A stretch of 10,046 nt of DNA, taken from NCBI GenBank assembly GCA_947165195.1, contig CAMUZJ010000041.1:1-10046 (forward strand), in the 5' to 3' direction. This DNA is from an uncultured Bacillota bacterium (GTDB taxonomy: Bacteria; Bacillota_I; Bacilli_A; RF39; UBA660). How positions within the stretch are numbered: the stretch's first letter is position 1; each line of letters opens with the position of its first letter. The position numbers and the translations under genes were made by a program. Shown here in pieces: positions 6,074 through 10,046 of this stretch. The notes under the pieces are model-generated. The model was given only the letters and a program-made list of their open reading frames with translations. It was not told the DNA's origin and searched no databases.

Positions 6074-6658
6074 CTATTTTTCTAAATCTTTTAGATGAAT
6101 ATTCCATTTTAATAAGTACTCATATATTCTTTCTACAGGTACTCCTAAAATATTGTAATAGCTTCCTTCTATTTTTTCAATAAAGTTAGAGATAATTGTT
6201 TCTATTACAAATCCAGAAACATATAAGATATCTTTTTCATTTTCTATGTAGTAGTCTATATCTTCTTCATTGATTTCTCTTAGAGTAATTTTTGTTTCTT
6301 GATAGTCTTGTACTATTTCATTAGTTTCTTTATTTATCAAGGCAATTCCTGTAATTACAGATGTAGTATTAGAAGCACATAATCTAATATATTCTTTTGC
6401 TTCTTCTAAATCTTTTGGCTTTTCTAATATCTTTCCATCTGCATATACGATAGTATCAATTCCTATGATAATTCCATTCCTTACTTTATTTTCTATACTC
6501 TTAGCTTTTCCTAAAGATAAATCTTTTACATACTGATAAACATCTTCTAGATTATCAGATACTTCTTCAAAGTCACTTTTTATTTGTATATGAGATAATT
6601 TCACTTTATTTAAGATATCGCTTTTTAATTTAGAAGTGCTTGCTAAAATAAGTTTCAT
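6074..6658 (-). CDS. maf: Maf-like nucleoside triphosphate pyrophosphatase (variant active site)
   Basis: Maf proteins hydrolyse non-canonical or methylated nucleoside triphosphates to monophosphates, a house-cleaning role also linked to septum formation. The 194-residue length is normal. Family landmarks: KLILASTS (2-9), SLGKAKS (48-54), GIDTIVYADGKILEKPKD (66-83), SVITGIAL (100-107), SGFVIETI (148-155), and EGSYYNILGVP (164-174). The usual SPRR after LILAS is replaced by SKLKSD, so the Arg residues that contact substrate phosphates in canonical Maf are missing; Lys at 10 or 12 may substitute. The ATG follows AAAGGAG. It is the first gene of a probable pair with the DUF2806 gene. Maf fold is confident; substrate is uncertain. 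Confidence 0.85.
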   Translation of the reverse strand: MKLILASTSKLKSDILNKVKLSHIQIKSDFEEVSDNLEDVYQYVKDLSLGKAKSIENKVRNGIIIGIDTIVYADGKILEKPKDLEEAKEYIRLCASNTTSVITGIALINKETNEIVQDYQETKITLREINEEDIDYYIENEKDILYVSGFVIETIISNFIEKIEGSYYNILGVPVERIYEYLLKWNIHLKDLEK

Positions 6659-6681
6659 AAAATTAACTCCTTTCTTTTACC

Positions 6682-6710
6682 ATTATATAGACTAGTAATC
6701 TAATAATCTA
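6682..6710 (-). promoter_or_regulatory. Possible promoter of maf and the DUF2806 gene
   Basis: A perfect -10 TATAAT (6687-6682 on the minus strand) lies 23 nt before the maf ATG, but the -35 at 17 bp (TAGATT) matches only about three of six. It overlaps the end of the preceding gene. Plausible but weak. Confidence 0.35.
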
Positions 6711-7257
6711 CCATAATCGTTCCATTCTCCAAACATTTTTTCTTTTTTGTCTCTTCTATTAGATGGTTTAAAGCTTTATCATAGGTATCTTTATCTTTAT
6801 TTTTGTAAAAAGCGACATTATATGCTCTAATTCTTTGATATAGAGGTGGAAATTTTTTAAATTTTGTATAGACTCTAGCTTTTTTTAAGGCATCTTCTAT
6901 GTCTTTATCTATTTGAAAGTTATGAATATCCATAGGTGGTAAAATATCTCTCCCAGCTTGTGTCATAAGTCCTAGTTTTTCTAGTCTTCTTACTCTTTCT
7001 TTATTAAGTTCTGTCCAGACACTATTTTTCTTTCTTTTAGAAAACCTTTGTAATCTTTTTCCATCGACTATTTTATTGCTACTATCTATCCACCTAAAAC
7101 ATAGGGCTACTTCTACAGCATCAATATAGAATAATTGTTGCTGATTGGTAGGTCGACCTTTTTTCACTTCTAGAAAACACTCTTGTTCTGTTTGATGATG
7201 TTTCTTTAACCAATTATAAAATTCTTCCTTTTGCTTTATATCTAATATATTTTTCAC
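6700..7257 (-). CDS. YdeI/OmpD-associated family protein
   Basis: Member of the YdeI/OmdA family of small cytoplasmic proteins. Relatives have been named for bacteriocin protection or association with OmpD, but the biochemical role is unclear, and an outer-membrane role makes no sense in a Gram-positive cell. In the 185-residue protein, the family core is visible as YIDAVEVALCFRWID (44-58), RFSKRKKNSVWTELNKER (71-88), and LGLMTQAG (95-102), followed by a Lys-rich C-terminal region with a YQRIRAYNVAFY-type motif (140-151). The start is GTG (7257-7255); an in-frame TAG lies three codons upstream and no ATG lies nearby, so GTG is the likely choice although the SD (AGAGAG) is poor. It follows a terminator and has no good promoter of its own, so expression may depend on readthrough. 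Confidence 0.85.
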   Translation of the reverse strand: MKNILDIKQKEEFYNWLKKHHQTEQECFLEVKKGRPTNQQQLFYIDAVEVALCFRWIDSSNKIVDGKRLQRFSKRKKNSVWTELNKERVRRLEKLGLMTQAGRDILPPMDIHNFQIDKDIEDALKKARVYTKFKKFPPLYQRIRAYNVAFYKNKDKDTYDKALNHLIEETKKKKCLENGTIMVDY

Positions 7258-7276
7258 TTTTTCTACTCTCTTTCAG

Positions 7277-7305
7277 AATAAAATCAGGAGATTAGTCCTG
7301 ATTTT
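7277..7305 (-). terminator. Hairpin terminator after guanine deaminase gene
   Basis: Ten-bp stem AAAATCAGGA / TCCTGATTTT with a 6-nt loop, then UUUUAUU on the minus strand (the first four U belong to the stem). It starts a few bases after the guaD stop. The symmetric A/T flanks mean it could also stop transcription in the other direction. The interrupted U-run suggests it is leaky. Confidence 0.65.
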
Positions 7306-7309
7306 TCGT

Positions 7310-7783
7310 TTAATAAATTGTTTTATTATCCTCATTCATAAATTCTTGAAATGCCTTTATTGTCTCTTCTCTATCGATACATTCTAAATCTAGTACTTTT
7401 GTATCTTTTTCTGTCCCTAAATTATTAATATAGTCATAAATAAACTCATCTCTAAAGCCAATACGATCTGCATCTTCTTTGGTATTTCCATAATATACTT
7501 TTTTAATATTTGCCCAAATAATGGCAGATAAACACATTGGACATGGATAACAAGATGTATATAATTCACATCCTGTTAAATCGTAAGATCCTATATTTTG
7601 ACAAGCATCTCTTATTGCCATAATTTCTGCATGAGCTGTTGGATCATTATTTTTTAATACATGATTAGAACCTTTTCCAATAATTTTATTATCTTTTACA
7701 ATACAAGCTCCAAAAGGTCCCCCTACTTTTGTCTTTATATTTTCTTCTGATAATTCTTTTGCTACTTTCATGTATGGATTCAT
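7310..7783 (-). CDS. guaD: Guanine deaminase (cytidine deaminase fold)
   Basis: Zinc hydrolase converting guanine to xanthine and ammonia in purine salvage or catabolism. The 157-residue length matches B. subtilis GuaD (156). Zinc and catalytic residues are visible as HAEI (H51, E53) and CYPCPMC (C81 and C84 as ligands). The downstream DADRIGFRDEFIYD (104-117) and a C-terminal Phe-Asn-containing segment ending in Tyr fit GuaD, in which the C-terminal segment closes the active site, rather than TadA, which lacks them. The ATG follows AGAGGGGGA. It is the last gene of the probable four-gene run, 18 nt after the PAP2 gene and just before a terminator. GuaD is preferred over a generic deaminase on these motifs; tRNA adenosine deaminase is less likely. 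Confidence 0.88.
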   Translation of the reverse strand: MNPYMKVAKELSEENIKTKVGGPFGACIVKDNKIIGKGSNHVLKNNDPTAHAEIMAIRDACQNIGSYDLTGCELYTSCYPCPMCLSAIIWANIKKVYYGNTKEDADRIGFRDEFIYDYINNLGTEKDTKVLDLECIDREETIKAFQEFMNEDNKTIY

Positions 7784-7801
7784 ATTATCCCCCTCTAACT
7801 A

Positions 7802-8458
7802 TTATTTTTCTTTTTTTATATAATCTAACAAAGTATAGAAAGTCATTAATAAAGCTGCTGATATAAGGATACCTCCTATAATATCAGTAAACCAATGTAC
7901 TCCTGATAATAGTCTTCCCACTACCATTACAATTGTCATTACAATACAAGCTATATTCATATATTTGGTTATATTGTATTTTGAAAATAGTCTTTTATTT
8001 ACCATAATAGCACTGATACATACACATACTGTCATTAAGGTATGAGAAGATGGATAAGATGCTTCTAAAGCCCCATCCGTTAAAATTGGTCGATAATTAA
8101 TAATACATTTTTCAAAGAATGCATAGAGAGCCATTACTACGACATAGAAAGAACCTAATAGTAGAATTTCTTTATCTACTTTTAAAATACTTTTTCTTTT
8201 TATAAATTGAATAAGTCCTACTACACCATAACCTACTGCTATTAGAATTGCTACTACTCCTAATATTTTAGTAATATCATACCAAATATCATTAACCCCT
8301 ATTGTATTAAAAAATGCTTGATTTATTGTAGAAAAACCAATCTCTGATCCCGTTTTCTCTACTGTATTTACATCTACTACTTTTGCTAGAATTGTAAATA
8401 TAACTGCTAATATAATGAGAATTGTACTAATCCATAAATTTCTTTTTTTCTTATCCAT
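7802..8458 (-). CDS. PAP2-family membrane phosphatase
   Basis: Integral membrane phosphatase of the PAP2/acid phosphatase superfamily; relatives remove phosphate from phosphatidic acid, phosphatidylglycerol phosphate or undecaprenyl pyrophosphate at the outer face. The signature is complete: KCIINYRP (K117 to P124), YPSSH (135-139) and GRLLSGVHWFTD (181-192, with the key R182, H188 and D192). About five to six hydrophobic segments are visible, at roughly 8-26, 62-86, 98-116, 141-153, 166-181 and 190-210. The 218-residue length is ordinary. The ATG follows AAAGGAG. It sits between the lipoprotein gene (53 nt upstream) and guaD (18 nt downstream). The substrate cannot be read from sequence; undecaprenyl pyrophosphate is one option, given the envelope setting. 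Confidence 0.92.
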   Translation of the reverse strand: MDKKKRNLWISTILIILAVIFTILAKVVDVNTVEKTGSEIGFSTINQAFFNTIGVNDIWYDITKILGVVAILIAVGYGVVGLIQFIKRKSILKVDKEILLLGSFYVVVMALYAFFEKCIINYRPILTDGALEASYPSSHTLMTVCVCISAIMVNKRLFSKYNITKYMNIACIVMTIVMVVGRLLSGVHWFTDIIGGILISAALLMTFYTLLDYIKKEK

Positions 8459-8494
8459 TTTTTTACTTTCTCCTTTTAAATCTTCTTTAAGTTT

Positions 8495-8500
8495 ATTATA
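8495..8500 (-). promoter_or_regulatory. Possible internal -10 box before the PAP2 gene
   Basis: A perfect TATAAT on the minus strand in the 53-nt gap between the lipoprotein and PAP2 genes, preceded by a short dyad (ATAGA..TCTAT). No -35 of quality is at 16-18 bp, so this is only a weak candidate for independent expression of PAP2 and guaD. Confidence 0.25.
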
Positions 8501-8511
8501 TATAGACTTAT

Positions 8512-8967
8512 CTATTTATAAATTTTTACTTTAATAGTATCATTACCTAAATTCGGTAAATTATTGATATGTCCTATTTTGGTATAGCTATATGTTGTAT
8601 CAAATGATTGATAAAATATTACAAGACAATTACTACCATATAGCATTACATCTCCTGCATTTATACGTTTAATATTATTAGAACTTGTTGGTAGGGAGTT
8701 ATCTAAATATATATATTTTTCATTTCCATTTAACTCATGCATATTGATTTCTAACGGTAATATATTAATAAGAGCTTTTACTGTCTCGTTATTTTCTAAA
8801 TCCATTGTATATAAAGTATCATTGATTGTTATTTTCAAAAAATTCACCTCTTGAGAACTATTTTTTGTATTTTCTTTGTTTTTCTGTTGTTCTTGTTTCA
8901 TGCTACATCCTACTGTTACTACTATGATTAAAATAATAATTATGGTATATAGTACATTTTTATTCAT
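8512..8967 (-). CDS. Lipoprotein with cyclophilin-like fold domain
   Basis: Predicted membrane-anchored lipoprotein: a hydrophobic leader (5-19) ends in VTVGC with lipobox Cys21, followed by a polar Gln/Lys/Asn linker (24-41). Residues about 43-151 match the bacterial cyclophilin-like domain family, for example INDTLYTMDLENNETVKALI (48-67), MHELNGNEKYIYL (75-87) and GDVMLYGSNCLVIFYQSFDT (105-124). These domains have the cyclophilin barrel but are not known to be active prolyl isomerases, and the role is unknown. Its ATG overlaps the hydrolase stop by one base (TAATG) and no SD is visible just upstream, so translation is probably coupled to the hydrolase. Family members are often found without a signal peptide; the lipid-anchored form here places the domain outside the membrane. 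Confidence 0.85.
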   Translation of the reverse strand: MNKNVLYTIIIILIIVVTVGCSMKQEQQKNKENTKNSSQEVNFLKITINDTLYTMDLENNETVKALINILPLEINMHELNGNEKYIYLDNSLPTSSNNIKRINAGDVMLYGSNCLVIFYQSFDTTYSYTKIGHINNLPNLGNDTIKVKIYK

Positions 8968-9956
8968 TATTTTAAATAGTTATTCAAGAATTCTTCTATT
9001 TTATCGAATGGTATTTTATCTTTCTTATCATATAGATCTGTATGTGTTGCATTTGGTATGATAAGGAATTCTTTATTATTTATATATTTATTATTTTTAA
9101 TCATATTATGGTAGGCATCTTTTCCCATATAGAAAGAGTGTGCTTTTTCTCCATGAATAATCATTACTGCACTTCTAATTTCATTAGAGTAATGTAGTAG
9201 TCTTGTATTCATCATAGAGGTATTGGTTTGTATAGCCCATCCATCATTAGAGTTTAGACTTCTCTTATGATACCCCCTTGGCGTCTTATAATAGGCATGA
9301 TATCCTTTTATAAACTCTAACGCATCTTCTGGTAGTGGGTCAATTACTCCTCCTGCAAAGGCATATGTTTTATTTTTATAGTCTTCATTTCTTTGGTTAC
9401 TTAAAGCTACTCTTTGGTTATATCTTGCTTCTTCATTATTTTCGGAATCGTTGTAGCCATTTGCTGCTACTCTAGACATATCATACATAGTGGATACTAT
9501 AGTTGCTTTGATTCTTGTATCTATACATGCTGTTTGAAGAGCCATTCCACCCCAACCACATATTCCTATGATTCCTATTTTTTCAGCATCTACATTGTCT
9601 AAACTTATTAGATAATCAATAGCGGATTGAAAGTCTTCTACGTTGATATCATAAGAAGTCATCCCCCTTGGACTTCCTCCTGATTCTCCTGTAAAAGAGG
9701 AATCGAAGGCAATTGTTAAAAATCCTCTTTCGGCCATTTCTTGTGCATATAGTCCACTAGATTGTTCTTTTACTGCTCCGTAAGGGCCACATACGGCAAG
9801 GGCTTTCAACTTTCCTTGATATTTCTTTGGTTCATACATATCAGCAACTAAGGTAATTCCAAAATGATTTTTAAAAGTTACTTTTTTATGATTAACTTTC
9901 TCACTTAATGGAAATACTTTATCCCATTCTTTTGTAATATTTAAATTTTCATTCAT
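8967..9956 (-). CDS. Alpha/beta hydrolase with Cys nucleophile motif
   Basis: Cytoplasmic alpha/beta-fold hydrolase of 329 residues, of the kind related to dienelactone hydrolases and the YcjY-like group. Visible elements are an N-terminal strand region with FGITLVADMYEP (32-43), an oxyanion-region GPYGAVKEQS (57-66), and AFDSSFTGESGG (83-94). The nucleophile elbow is GICGWGG (131-137), with Cys133 where most relatives have Ser. HGEKAHS (268-274) is in the position of the acid residue, and the probable catalytic His is in PNATHTD (H305). No signal peptide is seen. The ATG follows AAGGAG. It is the first visible gene of the run that continues into the cyclophilin-like lipoprotein. Substrate unknown; esterase or thioesterase activity is inference. 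Confidence 0.88.
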   Translation of the reverse strand: MNENLNITKEWDKVFPLSEKVNHKKVTFKNHFGITLVADMYEPKKYQGKLKALAVCGPYGAVKEQSSGLYAQEMAERGFLTIAFDSSFTGESGGSPRGMTSYDINVEDFQSAIDYLISLDNVDAEKIGIIGICGWGGMALQTACIDTRIKATIVSTMYDMSRVAANGYNDSENNEEARYNQRVALSNQRNEDYKNKTYAFAGGVIDPLPEDALEFIKGYHAYYKTPRGYHKRSLNSNDGWAIQTNTSMMNTRLLHYSNEIRSAVMIIHGEKAHSFYMGKDAYHNMIKNNKYINNKEFLIIPNATHTDLYDKKDKIPFDKIEEFLNNYLK

Positions 9957-10046
9957 ATATTTGCTCCTTATTTATCGTTTTTAATTATTTTTTTTAACTA
10001 AATTTCTAATATTTCTATCATTACAACATACTTAGGTTTTTCTTTC
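9957..10046 (-). other. Leader region of the hydrolase run; possible end of an upstream gene
   Basis: The 90 bases hold the hydrolase SD and a very A-rich stretch. I find no good -35/-10 pair. One minus-strand frame is open from the window edge for 15 codons (KEKPKYVVMIEILEI) to a TAG at 10000-9998 and could be the C-terminus of a preceding gene, but this length can arise by chance. Confidence 0.2.

Noticed and set aside
8876..9061. Plus-strand open frame across the lipoprotein and hydrolase junction
   Set aside because: Antisense to two well-supported genes, no SD or promoter.
9414..9602. Plus-strand open frame inside the hydrolase gene
   Set aside because: Antisense to the nucleophile-elbow region; composition reflects the opposite strand.
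1..10046. CRISPR array, insertion sequence or prophage genes
   Set aside because: No spaced repeats, terminal inverted repeats, transposase or phage structural motifs were seen.

Overview
The window looks like chromosome of a very AT-rich, low-GC Bacillota (Firmicute). The support is the strong A/T bias by eye, AGGAG-type ribosome binding sites, sigma-A-like promoters with extended -10 boxes, U-tract terminators, a Wzz/tyrosine-kinase/PHP-phosphatase capsule module in capABC order, a B. subtilis-type guanine deaminase and a standard genetic code. I cannot name the genus. Every gene and the tRNA read on the minus strand, so transcription runs from right to left.

Right part (about 9956 down to 7280): a compact run of four genes. 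They encode a cytoplasmic alpha/beta hydrolase with a Cys nucleophile motif, a lipoprotein carrying a cyclophilin-like domain (start and stop overlap as TAATG), a PAP2 membrane phosphatase and guanine deaminase, followed by a hairpin terminator. A YdeI/OmpD-associated-family gene follows (7257-6700) with no clear promoter of its own. Next comes a Maf-like nucleotide pyrophosphatase gene, coupled over 24 nt to a DUF2806-family gene of unknown function (5090-6049).

Middle (5090 to 4560): two small independent units. One is a tRNA-Gln with anticodon CUG that has its own promoter, a hairpin just 5' of the mature tRNA and a terminator. The other is a 69-codon small ORF or small RNA with its own promoter, SD and strong terminator; I do not recognise the product.

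Left part: cysE (serine acetyltransferase) and gltX (glutamyl-tRNA synthetase) are each followed by a terminator hairpin whose stem includes the last codons and whose loop holds the stop codon. After gltX, a well-formed promoter with a dyad in its spacer and a tandem 14-bp repeat in its leader drives a polysaccharide regulatory operon: Wzz-like CpsC, tyrosine kinase CpsD and tyrosine phosphatase CpsB, the last cut by the window edge. The biosynthetic genes presumably continue to the left, outside the window.

I do not see a clear new multi-gene system. The best candidates for a second look are the DUF2806 gene beside maf, the orphan small-gene cassette next to tRNA-Gln, and the unusual regulatory architecture before the capsule operon. 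All identifications come from reading motifs, not from database searches.
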